Source: an uncultured cyanobacterium
Lineage (GTDB): Bacteria > Cyanobacteriota > Cyanobacteriia > Thermostichales > Thermostichaceae
DNA: 64,000 bases
Assembly (NCBI GenBank): GCA_937944885.1
Contig: CALFBB010000010.1
Coordinates: 1 to 64,000 of the forward strand
Direction of reading: 5' to 3'
Both the position numbers and the translations under genes were made by a program. Positions 19,277-29,363 of the stretch are shown here, one piece after another (position 1 is the first letter of the stretch; each line of letters begins with the position of its first letter). The notes beneath the pieces are model-generated. The model did no database searches. It saw only the letters and a list, made by a program, of their open reading frames with translations, and had not been told where the DNA came from.

Positions 19277-19882
19277 TTAAGGAGCAGGGCTGGGAAACCC
19301 AGTGGGAGACGGACTAGGAAAGGGGCTCGGTGATGGACTAGGGGATGGCGATGGACTAGGCGTCGGAGAAGGACTAGGGGATGGCGATGGACTAGGCGTC
19401 GGAGAAGGACTGGGGGATGGCGATGGGCTAGGCGTCGGAGAAGGACTGGGGGTTGGCGATGGACTAGGCGTCGGAGAAGGACTGGGGGTTGGCGATGGAC
19501 TAGGCGTCGGAGAAGGACTGGGGGTTGGAGTCGCTACAATGCGGATGACCCGTTCGCCGGCTGAATGGGGAAATTGAGTTGGTCTTACCAGGAGCATGGA
19601 GCCAAACCCAGAAATCTGGTTATCTTCCTGACGAGTACCCCCCGGATCAATGCGAATGCGATCCCCAACTTGGAACCCGACGATGCTAGAAGTGGGTAGA
19701 CGGGTTACCCCTGCCGGGACAGACTGGTTAACAAAAGTCTCGCCCGGAGAGGAAGGAGGAACTGTTACAGAACGACTGCTGCTGCCGCACCCTGCCGTAA
19801 TCACAGGTAGCAGCATCAGGAGTGCTCCCAGCACAAAGCTCACTATCCAGGTCAACCAAGACTGATGATGTCGATGACTCAT
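19277..19882 (-). CDS. Putative lipoprotein with Pro/Ser/Thr-rich tail
   Basis: 201 residues. The N-terminus is a signal peptide ([24 protein letters not shown]) ending in a plausible but non-canonical lipobox (TAGC). A small soluble region (residues 35-115) follows, with [19 protein letters not shown] and [20 protein letters not shown], reminiscent of a short beta domain. The last 80 residues are only PSPTPSPSP repeats, encoded by a 36-bp minisatellite. Such tails act as extended spacers in cell-surface proteins. No family was recognised. Confidence 0.8.
   Translation of the reverse strand: MSHRHHQSWLTWIVSFVLGALLMLLPVITAGCGSSSRSVTVPPSSPGETFVNQSVPAGVTRLPTSSIVGFQVGDRIRIDPGGTRQEDNQISGFGSMLLVRPTQFPHSAGERVIRIVATPTPSPSPTPSPSPTPSPSPTPSPSPTPSPSPTPSPSPSPSPSPTPSPSPSPSPSPTPSPSPSPSPSPSPFPSPSPTGFPSPAP
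19347..19526. repeat. 36-bp minisatellite, five tandem copies
   Basis: The unit GGCGATGGACTAGGCGTCGG plus 16 further bases is repeated five times with a few point differences, each copy encoding 12 residues ([12 protein letters not shown]-type) on the minus strand. Shorter, more degenerate units lie on the left side up to about 19310. The copy number may vary between strains. Confidence 0.92.
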
Positions 19883-20577
19883 TAATCACTCCACCCAGAC
19901 CACACACGCAAAGTTAGTTAAATGCAAAAGTTAGCCAAGGCTGAAACCGGCTACTCTGCTAGGTTAACCCCTCTTCCTCTCTTCCACAATGCCCAGAAAC
20001 CTGACCAAAATTGAGGAAAGTTCTACCCGCTTTCTCCGCTTCAGGTTGCTGAGGTTGCAGGGATCCCTCCTAATTTTTTCATATGCTTCCAGCACTTGAA
20101 GGCTGTATCCTGCTTGGGCTAGAGTTTTCGCAGCAGCTAGCCTGGCCCTAATCACCAAAACCGTTGGCCCTTGGGAAGCCTGTCCTTTGCGAGTGCCTAA
20201 GCTGGATCCCCAACCTATCCTGCACTATCCTGCTAGGATCACCTAACTCAGCTTAAAAAGCTGACGACATCTGAAAGCACCCACACAACACCCTGAGTCG
20301 AACGGTTCACCCTAGCTCAGGAAGCAGCCAATTCAAGGGGATCTCCACCCTGCTCTCCGTCCACATGTCATGTATTGAGATCAATTGCTTGAGCTGCTCG
20401 CTGCAGACCAAACCTTCTAGGATGGATAAAGTGCTTATCGCTGACCCAACGCAATGGAGGCTCTTCAGCATGAACCCCAATGAAAATCCGGATCCCGGTA
20501 CCCCCAACTAGGATAAGCCAATACCCCCGGCTCCGATCGAGTAAGATGTAGAGGAGTTTAAGATCAGCGGAGATGAT
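19883..20577. other. Long region without a supported gene
   Basis: About 690 bases. Two minus-strand frames (19964-20158, 64 codons; 20307-20507, 66 codons) are open, but they match no family I know and lack good ribosome binding sites. The first is basic and helix-rich and could be a small gene. The right end precedes the DUF4342 gene. Confidence 0.35.
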
Positions 20578-20805
20578 TTGCTAGCCAAAATCCGGGAGCT
20601 GATCGAAGAGGCCAATGTTCGCCGTATTCTCATCAAAGATGCCGAAGGTCACACCCTGATTGAAATTCCCCTCGGGGTGGGTGTAGCAGCAGGGGTTTTG
20701 GGAGCAACCCTGTTCCCTGTCTTGGCAGCTGTGGGGGCGATTGGCGCTTTGGTTGCTAGGCTAACCATTGTAGTGGAGCGCACCATTCGCGATGAGGATC
20801 CCTAG
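20578..20805 (+). CDS. DUF4342 family small protein
   Basis: 75 residues from a TTG start with GGAG five bases upstream. The core REANVRRI-like block (EEANVRRILIKDAEGHTLIEIPLGVG) and the hydrophobic C-terminal half ending TIVVERT match DUF4342. The function is unknown. Family members usually begin about ten residues earlier (VEEFKxSGxxLL). That same stretch, VEEFKISGDD, is present in frame just upstream, but it is preceded by TAA with no start codon between. Either the protein truly begins at TTG, or the original ATG has been lost by a small mutation. Confidence 0.8.
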   Translation: MLAKIRELIEEANVRRILIKDAEGHTLIEIPLGVGVAAGVLGATLFPVLAAVGAIGALVARLTIVVERTIRDEDP

Positions 20806-20881
20806 GGCCAAGGCCAAAGCCTGCTTCCCTCGGCCAAGGGATCCCGTTCACGCCAGCGTCTTCTGGAGAGGCTGAATCCCT

Positions 20882-21697
20882 TTGCAACCCAAAAAGAGGA
20901 TGGAGCGATTGCGGGGCTTCTGGGCAGCCCTAACTTTTTACACCACCTTGCCCTTGGGAAGGTCGGAAAACCTAGAATTTACGGGCATTGCTGCCTGGTT
21001 GCCGGCGGTGGGGTTGGTCATCGGCGGGATCCTCTGTCTAATGGGAAGGCTACTGCAGGCTTTTCCAGATCCGGTACGTGCTGCTTTGCTCTTGGCTGTG
21101 TGGGTGCTGCTGACGGGGGGCTTACATTTGGATGGGGTAGCCGATACTGCCGATGGCCTGGCCATCAATATCCACAAAGACGCCTGTCCTGAAAGCGATA
21201 TAGAAACAGGGGCAAAGGGATCCCGTCGTCGCCTGGAGGTAATGCAAGATAGCCACACAGGCGCCTATGGGGTGATGGCCCTGGTGCTGCTGCTGCTGCT
21301 GAAATTTGCTGCTCTCATCCCTTTGTCAAGTTGGCCGCTGTTGCTGTTGGTACCGGCTTGGGGTCGCTGGGGTCAGTTGCTGGCCATTGCCCTCTACCCC
21401 TATCTGCGCCAGCAGGGATCCGGGCGCTTCTTAAAAGAGTCCACCCCCTTTCCTGCGGCTCTCTGGCCGGGTACGGTTCTGCTTCTGAGCTTAACAGTTG
21501 GATTGGTCTGGACAGGGATCCTAGACGGGACATTTGCATGGCTCTGGACGATGGGGGTAGCGACAGGAGCAGCTGGGGTAGGCTATTGGATCCACCGTCA
21601 GCTGGGGGGGCACACAGGCGACACCTACGGGGCCACCTTGGAATGGTCGGAAGCAATAGCATTGTTGTGGGGATCCCTTTTTGGGTCTAGGTCATGA
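20882..21697 (+). CDS. cobS: Adenosylcobinamide-GDP ribazoletransferase CobS
   Basis: 271 residues from TTG; an ATG at 20900 is a possible alternative. The CobS signature is clear: FWAALTFYTTLPLG, TGGLHLDGVADTADGL, RRLEVMQDSHTGAYGV. Several membrane segments follow, and the C-terminal HTGDTYGATLEWSEAIALL block is complete. This inner-membrane enzyme joins adenosylcobinamide-GDP with alpha-ribazole in the last steps of cobalamin synthesis. The insertion SESDIETGAKGSRR between DGVADT and LEVMQD is a little longer than usual and contains a GGGATCCC palindrome. Confidence 0.95.
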   Translation: MQPKKRMERLRGFWAALTFYTTLPLGRSENLEFTGIAAWLPAVGLVIGGILCLMGRLLQAFPDPVRAALLLAVWVLLTGGLHLDGVADTADGLAINIHKDACPESDIETGAKGSRRRLEVMQDSHTGAYGVMALVLLLLLKFAALIPLSSWPLLLLVPAWGRWGQLLAIALYPYLRQQGSGRFLKESTPFPAALWPGTVLLLSLTVGLVWTGILDGTFAWLWTMGVATGAAGVGYWIHRQLGGHTGDTYGATLEWSEAIALLWGSLFGSRS

Positions 21698-21891
21698 CAG
21701 CCTTGTTCATTTCTCTTGCCAATGTCTGCTTCGCAAACCTCCTTTCAGATCACCCTGGCTTCACTGCTTATCAAGCAGGCGCACCAAAAAGCATCACCCT
21801 GAAGCAGAATGCCCCCATTTGGAAAAAGGAGCACTGGCAGGATGGCTCAAGCGAGTGGGTGAGCATTAGCGCCTGTGAGGGTGAGCATTGA
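21694..21891 (+). CDS. Small ORF overlapping the cobS stop, doubtful
   Basis: 65 codons starting at an ATG that overlaps the cobS stop (ATGA), so translational coupling is possible. The first 20 residues are hydrophobic and resemble a signal peptide (LFISLANVCFANLL). The rest shows no family likeness. It may equally be a chance frame. Confidence 0.25.
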   Translation: MTALFISLANVCFANLLSDHPGFTAYQAGAPKSITLKQNAPIWKKEHWQDGSSEWVSISACEGEH

Positions 21892-21953
21892 TCCTGGATC
21901 CCCTGCCCGGTTCAGCGATAAAAGTAATCACAAGTCATTAAGAAAGCAAGTCA

Positions 21954-23528
21954 TTAAGAAAGCTCCAAAAGCTGACGTTGCTGTTCCCCCAATTTTTGGG
22001 AAGGAAACCTGACATTGCCGGTTTTAATGCGGATCTGAGGTAGACATTCGGGGTAATGGGTTTGCATAAACTTCAGCATCTGTTCCCGCACATCACAGCG
22101 CAGATCCCACGCTTTCGGAGAATCCATCGCACTGAGCAGAACCCGCAACTCGACGGTTCGCTCCTTCAGTTCCGTGACCTGCAGACAGTAGACTCGCCCA
22201 TCCCAGAGGGGATGATTCCGCACAATCTCAGCAAACTTTTGCCGCAACACCTCCACCGGAATGGTGTAATCAACATCCATAAAGATGCTGCCGATGATGG
22301 AAGCCGAGGTGCGTGTCCAGTTTTGGAAAGGCCGTTCGATAAAATAGCTAATCGGCAGCACCAAGCGCCGCCAATCCCAGAGTTTGATCACCACATAGGT
22401 GAGAGTAATCTCTTCAACCCAACCCCATTCGTTTTCCACAATCACCACATCATCCAGCCGAATCGGTTGGGTAAAGGCAATTTGGATCCCGGCCAATAGG
22501 TTCCCCAGGGCTTTTTGCATGGCAAACCCGATGATGATCCCGGCTACACCGGCTGAGGCAATAAGCGCCTGTCCGAACTGCCGCACAGGAGGGAAAAACA
22601 ACAGTACAGCAGCAATAGTGAATAACCCCAACAAAAACAGACCAATGCGCTGAATCACATGTACCTAGGTATAGATGGCGCGTGCCCTCAGGTTGTCGGC
22701 AGCAGAAATATCGAACTTGCGCAAAATAATATCGTCCAAATTGAGGAAAAACTGGGCCGCCACCCAAGCTAGGCTAAGAATACTGACTACCCATGACAAA
22801 GCTGCAGTGGTCTCTTGAAAGGCAGCAGGCACAGGCACCAATTGAAAAAACACCAGCACCGCCAACAACGGCGTAACCACCTCCAGACAACGGGCCGTCG
22901 TCGGGATCCAAATTGCGCACAGAAAGGAGTCCTGTTTAGCCTTACGGGCTACTGCTTTGGCCCGATTCCGCACCTGCTCCAGCACCAGCAACGTAAACCA
23001 CACCCCACTTGCCACCGAAGACCCGACAATCAGGTAGTGCAGCAGCCTAAACATCTGCCGCCCTGAGATGCTGTGATGGTGCTGCAGATAACTGAGCAAA
23101 GGAGCAATCGCCAAGAAGCCCCCATAGATCCATATTTGCAAGCTGAGTGGACGAATCAGACTGGTTAACAAGGTGCGGGTGAGAAATGGCCGTACGCGGT
23201 GGCGCCGTTGCGGTTGCAGCTCACGACGAATAAAGCGGCGTACCATCACCACCAAGCCGGCGATCAGCGCTATCAATACCCCTGTGGCCACCAGACTCTT
23301 CACCCCTGAAGGGATCCCGTCCGGGTCAGCACCCACCAGCTGCACCAACCTTTGCACCCCCTGCAAACTGAGATGGGTTACAAAAGCAGCCACTTGACTG
23401 AGAAATTCCCCGGTAAAGCGGGAGGGGAGAGACTCGGAAGTTTCCTCAAGGGTGAGGATCCCATCCAAAAGCCTTTCGTCAGGAGTCGATATCATCCCCA
23501 TTGACCCTAGGAGGAAAAACTCCAACAT
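21954..23528 (-). pseudogene. MscS-family mechanosensitive channel interrupted by one in-frame TAG
   Basis: The ORF track shows two pieces, 22665-23528 (287 codons) and 21954-22658 (234 codons). They are in the same frame, separated only by TAG (22667-22665) and the two codons GTA CAT. Together they give one protein of about 522 residues. The N-terminal half has several membrane segments; the second half carries the MscS pore-lining helix and beta domain (ASAGVAGIIIGFAMQKALGNLLAGIQIAF, FTQPIRLDDVV). A CAG to TAG change in LRARAIYT-Q-VHVIQRIG would explain it. The break falls before the pore helix, so the first product alone cannot be a channel. It may be a true nonsense mutation, a sequencing error, or read-through. 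Confidence 0.88.
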
Positions 23529-23610
23529 TTGTAACAGAAGCCGTCCAAATCCGCCCCCACCTTAGCAAGGGATGCGCTCACATCCAAGCTGAGTCCAGGC
23601 TAGGGGTCCT

Positions 23611-24591
23611 CTATCCCAATAGGGCAGGATCGGTTTCCGACAAAAAGCTCAAAGCCACCGACAAAAATGCCTCTGCTGCTTCAATATGAGGAAAAGCTGC
23701 TCCTGGCAGGCGGTAAATCGGTACATCTGGGCGCAGGAGACGGTAGCGCTCCGTCTGTTCTGGGCTTGTGAGGCGGTTGCGTTCCCCCCACACCACGGCC
23801 ATGCGCTTAGAGACCACCTGAAAGTCTTCTTCTATGGCTAAATTCAGCTTGCCGGTGAGAAAAGAGCGGGGGGCAAATTGGGCACCTGCTTGGTGAGCAG
23901 CCTGATAATAATAATCCACCACCGCCGCATCGAGGGTGTAGCCGGGGGAGAATAAACTTTGTTCCGTAAATAGGCGCACATTCCAAGGGGCGGTAATGCC
24001 GTTGTAAAGAGCCAATCCCACTACTGGCAAGCTGAGTAATGCGTAGACAACCTGAGCCAAAGGGATCCCAATACTCTCAGGCACCAAACTGTTGTCTCCT
24101 AAAGGGGCAATCAGCAGCAGCTTTTGCCAGTGATGGGGTTGTAGCCGCGCTGAGCGCAGGACAAACCCGGCCGACAGAGAATTAGCAATAGCGTGGGTAG
24201 GTCGCCCGATCACCTGCCCAACAAAATCCTGAATCATCTGGGCATAGAGGTTACCGGTGTATTCCAAATCGGGACGCTCGGAGTTCCCCCAACCCAACAA
24301 ATCCAGAGCATAAACCTGATAGTGCTGGCCCAGTTCTGCCATAATGGCACGAAACTCGTAGCTAGAGGATCCTGCTCCAATGCCGTGAAGCAGCAGCAGC
24401 GGCTCACCGGATCCGATAACCTTGTAAAACAGGCGATGGCCCCGCCAAAAGTAGACCTTCTCCTCTCCGGGCAGCACGCTGGCTAGAGGTTGAGTTTGGG
24501 CCGAGATCCAGGCATTGAGAATGGCCAAGGCACCCACGCCCACAGCAGTGGCCCAGAGGCCGGTTCTTAGAACTTGGCTCAGCTCTTTCAT
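23611..24591 (-). CDS. Alpha/beta hydrolase
   Basis: 326 residues. An N-terminal hydrophobic segment (LWATAVGVGALAILNAWI) may anchor it in the membrane or be a signal peptide. The alpha/beta hydrolase core is clear: LLLHGIGAGSSSYEF (oxyanion region), the nucleophile elbow reading ANSLSAG, and a C-terminal histidine in AFPHIEAAEAF. Note that the elbow is N-S-L-S-A-G, slightly unlike G-x-S-x-G. The substrate is unknown. It starts 43 bases downstream of infA on the same strand and may be read through from the ribosomal operon, in the place where rpmJ-rpsM would normally stand. Confidence 0.9.
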   Translation of the reverse strand: MKELSQVLRTGLWATAVGVGALAILNAWISAQTQPLASVLPGEEKVYFWRGHRLFYKVIGSGEPLLLLHGIGAGSSSYEFRAIMAELGQHYQVYALDLLGWGNSERPDLEYTGNLYAQMIQDFVGQVIGRPTHAIANSLSAGFVLRSARLQPHHWQKLLLIAPLGDNSLVPESIGIPLAQVVYALLSLPVVGLALYNGITAPWNVRLFTEQSLFSPGYTLDAAVVDYYYQAAHQAGAQFAPRSFLTGKLNLAIEEDFQVVSKRMAVVWGERNRLTSPEQTERYRLLRPDVPIYRLPGAAFPHIEAAEAFLSVALSFLSETDPALLG

Positions 24592-24634
24592 AGGAGACAG
24601 CCCTAGACAGAGAATCTAGGCAAAGATGGCGAAC

Positions 24635-24859
24635 TCACTTTTTCTTGAGGCGGTAAGTAATACGGCCTTTGTTCAGGTCGTAGGGGCTGAGCTCCACCTT
24701 AACCCGATCCCCAGGCAGAATCTTGATGTAGTTGCGGCGAATTTTCCCAGAGATGTGGGCAAGCACATTAAACCCGTTGTCCAAATCCACCCGGAACATC
24801 GCATTGGGGAGGGATTCTGTGACCACTCCTTCCATTTCAATCGCATCTTCTTTAGACAA
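24635..24859 (-). CDS. infA: Translation initiation factor IF-1
   Basis: 74 residues, the normal length, and a complete S1/OB-fold sequence ([53 protein letters not shown]). The start is a TTG preceded by a strong AGGAGGGT; no ATG is available in frame at the right place. It binds the ribosomal A site during initiation. It is the last gene of the ribosomal superoperon here. In most cyanobacteria rpmJ, rpsM, rpsK, rpoA and rplQ follow; they are absent. Confidence 0.98.
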   Translation of the reverse strand: MSKEDAIEMEGVVTESLPNAMFRVDLDNGFNVLAHISGKIRRNYIKILPGDRVKVELSPYDLNKGRITYRLKKK

Positions 24860-24894
24860 TGAACCCTCCTAAAAACAACACAAACAACATAGCG

Positions 24895-24909
24895 GTGGCT
24901 TTCAGCCAC
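24895..24909. other. Small perfect hairpin between map and infA
   Basis: GTGGCT-TTC-AGCCAC, six base pairs with a three-base loop and no following T-run. It could be a processing or attenuation site ahead of infA. Confidence 0.35.
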
Positions 24910-24975
24910 AGCAGCCCTGTGAGGATACTTGTAAGGATCCTCAACATCTCCATCCTAGCTTCTACCGGAGATTGC

Positions 24976-25806
24976 TTAGGATTGGAAAGGGGTGCGGTCG
25001 GTTAAGATTTCCGCCCCAGACTCGGTGATCAAAACCGTATGCTCAAACTGGGCCGACCAAGAGCCATCTACGGTCACCACAGTCCATTGATCCGCTAGCA
25101 CCCGGGTTGCTTCCCCACCCACATTGACCATCGGTTCAATCGCTACTGTCATGCCGGCGCGCAGTTTCGGGTTGGGCAGATCAGGGGTGCGGTAATTGGG
25201 AAATTGCGGCTCTTCGTGCAGGTTACGCCCCACACCGTGGCCGACATATTGCTTCACCACCGAGTAGCCCCGCCCTTCAATGTAATCTTGAATGGCCCCT
25301 GAAACATCCTGCAGCAAAACACCATGACGGACATGGTTAATACCTGTTTGCAGCGCCTGGGCAGCAGTATCGATTAAATCTTGGGCAGACTCACTCAAAG
25401 GCTCTAGCCCAATGGTGATACAGGAGTCGGCATGCCACCCCTCAAAAATGGCACCAAAATCCACCTTCACCACATCTCCTGCTTGGATCAACTTGCGCCG
25501 ACTCGGGATCCCGTGTACCACTTCGTGATTGACACTGACACAAACACAAGCCGGAAACCCGTAGTACCCCTTGAAGCTGGGTAAAGCATTCAGCTGAGCC
25601 ACCCGCTTTTCCGCATAAGCATCGATATCAGCCGTTGTCCATCCCGGCTCTAGACGCTCCGCGATCTCCTGCAACACCTGAGCCACTACACGACCCGCCT
25701 GGCGCATCTTCTCCACTTCCCGCCGCGACTTAATCTCAATCAGTTGCATACCCCGCCGCCGGGATCCCACTTGGGAGGGATTTCCAACTCCTGCTCTGAT
25801 CATCAC
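24976..25806 (-). CDS. map: Methionine aminopeptidase type I
   Basis: Up to 276 residues. The family begins at [20 protein letters not shown] (ATG at 25749), so the first 19 residues from the GTG at 25806 or the ATG at 25803 may not be translated. The start at 25803 would overlap the adk stop. The metal-binding residues stand in [34 protein letters not shown], and EPMVNVGG, with the last Glu in [16 protein letters not shown]. It removes the initiator methionine from new proteins. Position after secY and adk is the usual one. Confidence 0.96.
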   Translation of the reverse strand: MMIRAGVGNPSQVGSRRRGMQLIEIKSRREVEKMRQAGRVVAQVLQEIAERLEPGWTTADIDAYAEKRVAQLNALPSFKGYYGFPACVCVSVNHEVVHGIPSRRKLIQAGDVVKVDFGAIFEGWHADSCITIGLEPLSESAQDLIDTAAQALQTGINHVRHGVLLQDVSGAIQDYIEGRGYSVVKQYVGHGVGRNLHEEPQFPNYRTPDLPNPKLRAGMTVAIEPMVNVGGEATRVLADQWTVVTVDGSWSAQFEHTVLITESGAEILTDRTPFQS

Positions 25807-26402
25807 GCTTTCCCCCCTGACCTGTGTGTCTCTGAGAGGCCTTGCAACAGTGCCTGAAGATGCTCCTGCACCGATTCCACAGGTTGATCGCCGTTTACCC
25901 GGTGCAAGCGGCCCTTCTGTTTATAAAAATCAATCAAAGGAGCGGTTTGCTGCCGATACACCTCTAGGCGCTTCAGAATCACCGCTTCATCCACATCGTC
26001 GCTGCGCCCCTGTTCCTGTCCACGCGCCCGCAGCCGCGCCAACAAGACATGATCCGGCACATCCAGATTGAGGACATGATCGTAGTCTTGACCCAGCTCT
26101 TTGAGCAGATCCTCTAGAGCTTCTGCTTGTAGCAAAGTGCGGGGAAAACCGTCTAGGATCCAGCCCTGCTCAGGAGACTTTTCCAACTGCCCCCTCACCA
26201 TTCCCACTAGCACCGCATCCGGCACCAGCTCTCCTGCATCCATATACACTTTGGCTTGGGAGCCAAGAGGGGTTTGAGCTTTCACTTCCGCCCGCAACAG
26301 ATCTCCTGTAGAAATCTTAGGCATGTGGTAAATGGCCGCCAACCGCTCCGCCTGAGTCCCCTTACCTGCCCCCGGTGGGCCCAAAAAAATTAACCGTGGC
26401 AC
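25803..26402 (-). CDS. adk: Adenylate kinase
   Basis: 199 residues. The P-loop [15 protein letters not shown], the AMP-binding block [24 protein letters not shown] and the family [34 protein letters not shown] are all present. The LID is short, without zinc cysteines, as in other short-form kinases. It equilibrates ATP, ADP and AMP. The start overlaps the secY stop in a TAATG arrangement. Confidence 0.97.
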   Translation of the reverse strand: MPRLIFLGPPGAGKGTQAERLAAIYHMPKISTGDLLRAEVKAQTPLGSQAKVYMDAGELVPDAVLVGMVRGQLEKSPEQGWILDGFPRTLLQAEALEDLLKELGQDYDHVLNLDVPDHVLLARLRARGQEQGRSDDVDEAVILKRLEVYRQQTAPLIDFYKQKGRLHRVNGDQPVESVQEHLQALLQGLSETHRSGGKA

Positions 26403-27700
26403 TACTGCTTCACCATCCCTTCGTAGCGTTGCGAGATCACATAGGTCTGGATCTGTTTGGAGGTTTCAATGGCTACCCCCACCAAAATTAACAGCGAAGT
26501 AGCTCCCAAGCCTTGAAAGGTAGTGATGCCAGTGGCCCGCTCTACAGCAGTGGGGATAACAGCTACAGCACACAGGAAAATTGCACCCAACAGAGTCAGT
26601 CGGTTCAGGATCCCTTCGATGTACTCTGCCGTCGCCTTACCAGGCCGTACCCCCGGAATGCTGGCCCCCATTTTTTTCAGGTTTTGGGAAAGATCGACAG
26701 GGTTAATAATCAAAGAAGCGTAGAAATAACTGAAGAAGAGAATCAGGACAAAATAGAAGGGGATGTAAAACCAAGAGGTGGGTGCTAGGAAGTTGGCCAC
26801 CTGCACCAAAGTCAGGTTCTGGGTGTACTGGGCCAAGGCCAGCGGTAAAGACATCACTGAGTAGGCAAAGATGATCGGCATCACGCCCCCCTGGTTCAGA
26901 CGCAGCGGCAGGTAGCTTTTCTGCTCACGGAACAGCTTGTTGCCCACCTGACGTTTGGCGTAGACAATTGGGATCTTGCGGCTCCCCTCCTGGACAAACA
27001 CAATGCCGACAATGGTCGCCAGGAAAATAGCCGTTAGGAGCAGAATGCCGCCAATGCTGCTGCTGTCAGCACGGGCCAAACTAATGGTTTGACCCAGGGC
27101 ACGAGGCAAGGTGGCAACAATGTTCACAAAAATCAATAGCGAAGGGCCGCTGCCTACACCTCTTTCGGTAATCATTTCCCCCAGCCAGACCACAAACATG
27201 GATCCGGCTGCCAAGGCTAGGGTGGTGGAGGCCATAAAGGCCAGCTCATTGCTGGTAGTAGCAAATTCTCGCACCCAGAAAGAGATGCCAATGCCTTGAA
27301 TGATCGCCCAGCCTAAGGTGACGTAGCGGGTGTACTGAGAAATTTGTCGCCGCCCCTGTTCCCCCTCGTTTTTCTGCAGATTCTCTAAAGCTGGAATGGC
27401 TGAGGTTAGCAACTGCATAATGATCGAGGCATTAATGAAGGGCAGGATCCCAAGGGCAAAGATTCCCAAGGCCGAAATCCCCCCTCCGGAGAACACGTCC
27501 AACAACCCAAAAACGGGGCTATTGGCGGCTTCTGCTGCAAATCGGGCTCGGTCAATGCTGGGGATGGGGATATAAATACCGAGTCGTACCAGCAGTAACA
27601 AACCCAGCGTCAAAAACAGACGACCCCGCAAACCAGACGCTTGAGCCATCTGCATAAAAGTCTCTTGGGCAGAGGGAGTGGAACCTCGTGTGTCAACCAT
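26402..27700 (-). CDS. secY: Preprotein translocase subunit SecY
   Basis: 432 residues with ten hydrophobic segments, the normal SecY length. Typical blocks are YIPIPSIDR in the first helix region, [37 protein letters not shown], and GVMPIIFA. The last part, with [24 protein letters not shown], is also typical. It forms the channel of the Sec translocon in cytoplasmic and thylakoid membranes. It follows rplO after about 100 bases. Confidence 0.98.
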   Translation of the reverse strand: MVDTRGSTPSAQETFMQMAQASGLRGRLFLTLGLLLLVRLGIYIPIPSIDRARFAAEAANSPVFGLLDVFSGGGISALGIFALGILPFINASIIMQLLTSAIPALENLQKNEGEQGRRQISQYTRYVTLGWAIIQGIGISFWVREFATTSNELAFMASTTLALAAGSMFVVWLGEMITERGVGSGPSLLIFVNIVATLPRALGQTISLARADSSSIGGILLLTAIFLATIVGIVFVQEGSRKIPIVYAKRQVGNKLFREQKSYLPLRLNQGGVMPIIFAYSVMSLPLALAQYTQNLTLVQVANFLAPTSWFYIPFYFVLILFFSYFYASLIINPVDLSQNLKKMGASIPGVRPGKATAEYIEGILNRLTLLGAIFLCAVAVIPTAVERATGITTFQGLGATSLLILVGVAIETSKQIQTYVISQRYEGMVKQ

Positions 27701-27802
27701 GGAAAGGAAAACCTCGCAGCAGCGGAAAAGCAGGGTGGACTATTTACCACTCTACGCCTAGGGTAGGTCAGTCGGCAAAAACCAGCAGTCTAGAGTGGAA
27801 GA

Positions 27803-28258
27803 TCAGCGGGTATTGAGAATCTGGACTTGACCGCCTGCCGCCTCAATTTTGGCTTGGGCAGAAGGGGTAATGGCTGCGGCAGTGACCATCAGAGGAACGT
27901 TTACCTCTCCGTGACCGAGAATTTTCAAGGGGCCATCGTTGGTGGTGACAATCCCCAGCTCCATCAGGCTTGCCAAATTGACTTGGGTGCCGGCAGGTAG
28001 CGCCGATAGAGAACGCAAGTTAATCAGGGTATAGACCGGGCGCCGTGTGTAACAGGGAAAATGCTTTAGCTTGGGAACGCGGCGGTAGAGGGGAGTTTGC
28101 CCCCCCTCAAAGCCAGGACGAGTACTCCCCCCCTTGCGGGCTTTTTGTCCACGCATGCCTTTCCCACAAGAGGCACCCTGCCCTGCAGAAACACCGCGAC
28201 CCAACCGCCGCCGCCGCCGTGTGGATCCCTCTTGGGGTTGAATGTCTTCCAGTCGCAT
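27803..28258 (-). CDS. rplO: 50S ribosomal protein L15
   Basis: 151 residues from the ATG at 28258, which has GAGGTGA just upstream. The ORF-track GTG at 28264 lies within that site. The family start [20 protein letters not shown] and the block [22 protein letters not shown] are clear, as is [14 protein letters not shown]. It is a large-subunit assembly protein that binds 23S rRNA. It follows rpsE as usual. Confidence 0.98.
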   Translation of the reverse strand: MRLEDIQPQEGSTRRRRRLGRGVSAGQGASCGKGMRGQKARKGGSTRPGFEGGQTPLYRRVPKLKHFPCYTRRPVYTLINLRSLSALPAGTQVNLASLMELGIVTTNDGPLKILGHGEVNVPLMVTAAAITPSAQAKIEAAGGQVQILNTR

Positions 28259-28327
28259 GGTCACCTCTACTTCACAGATTCACTTTTTCAAGGATTCGGG
28301 ATGGCTGACTTGCCTTGAGCTGACTTG

Positions 28328-28864
28328 TTACTTACTAAACAGGCGGCGTATGTCAATACCTCGATCTTGGGCCACTTGCTCAAAAGTTCGCATCCGCCGC
28401 AGTGCATCGACAGTAGCACGAGCATTGTTGAGGGGGTTGCTAGAGCCCAGTTGCTTAGCCAAGCTGTTGCGCACGCCCGCCAGCTCTAGAACAGTGCGTA
28501 CTGCCCCCCCTGCAATCACCCCAGTGCCGGGGGCAGCTGGCATAACCAGTACAGCTGCACCACCACCCACCCCACGCATAGGATGGGGGACAGACAAACC
28601 GTTGGTGAGGGGCACATCGATCAAGTGTTTCTTGCCATCCACAACCCCTTTGCGCACCGCCCCGATTACATCGTTGGCTTTGCCTACACCAACTCCAACT
28701 TGGCCGCGCTCGTTGCCTACCACTACAACGGCCCGGAAGCTTAGCTTTTTGCCGCCCTTGACCACTTTGGTGACGCGGCGGATCTGGATCACCCGCTCTT
28801 GCCACTCGCTGGGTTGCTCTTCGCGGCTTTTTTTGGTTCTACGACGCTCTCTCTGCTCAGCCAT
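28328..28864 (-). CDS. rpsE: 30S ribosomal protein S5
   Basis: 178 residues from the ATG at 28864 ([13 protein letters not shown]); the track's extra 16 residues are not family-like. Core blocks [40 protein letters not shown] and [19 protein letters not shown] are complete. S5 works in decoding accuracy and in mRNA helicase activity at the entry channel. Spectinomycin-related loop residues look normal. Confidence 0.98.
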   Translation of the reverse strand: MAEQRERRRTKKSREEQPSEWQERVIQIRRVTKVVKGGKKLSFRAVVVVGNERGQVGVGVGKANDVIGAVRKGVVDGKKHLIDVPLTNGLSVPHPMRGVGGGAAVLVMPAAPGTGVIAGGAVRTVLELAGVRNSLAKQLGSSNPLNNARATVDALRRMRTFEQVAQDRGIDIRRLFSK

Positions 28865-28992
28865 GTGTGATTTCCTCTGTAACAGTTGGGATCCCTTGCC
28901 CGCATGGGTCATGTTCGATAGGTGATTTGTTGGGCTACCTGTCGGCTTCTCGAGGATCCTAAAAGCAAGGATCCCGTTTCTGAAGCCAAACC

Positions 28993-29361
28993 TTAAAACT
29001 GTAAGCCTGCCTCCCGCGCTGCCTCAGCTAAGGCCCGGATGCGCCCATGGTAAAGCTTACCTCCCCGGTCAAAGACCACCTGAGAGATGCCCGCCCGCAA
29101 GGCCCGCTCGGCAACAGAACGACCGACTAGGGTAGCAGCCTCTTGTGTGGCGGCTCCGATTTCTCCCAACTCCTGCCGTAGCTGGGTGTCTAGGGTGGAA
29201 GCTGAGACCAAAGTATGCTGGGCTACATCGTCGATGACTTGAGCATAGATGTGTTGATGGGAACGAAACACAGCCAGACGGGGTCGCTCGGGGGTGCCAG
29301 AGACCTTGCGGCGAATGCGTCGGTGGCGGCGTTGAGTGGTGGTTTTGCGGTTGGTTTTCAT
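28993..29361 (-). CDS. rplR: 50S ribosomal protein L18
   Basis: 122 residues. The sequence runs [69 protein letters not shown], all standard for L18. It brings 5S rRNA to the large subunit. Two bases separate it from rplF. Confidence 0.98.
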   Translation of the reverse strand: MKTNRKTTTQRRHRRIRRKVSGTPERPRLAVFRSHQHIYAQVIDDVAQHTLVSASTLDTQLRQELGEIGAATQEAATLVGRSVAERALRAGISQVVFDRGGKLYHGRIRALAEAAREAGLQF

Positions 29362-29363
29362 GG

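Noticed and set aside
19302-19577. 91-codon Gly/Asp-rich plus-strand ORF
   Set aside because: It is the antisense of the lipoprotein minisatellite.
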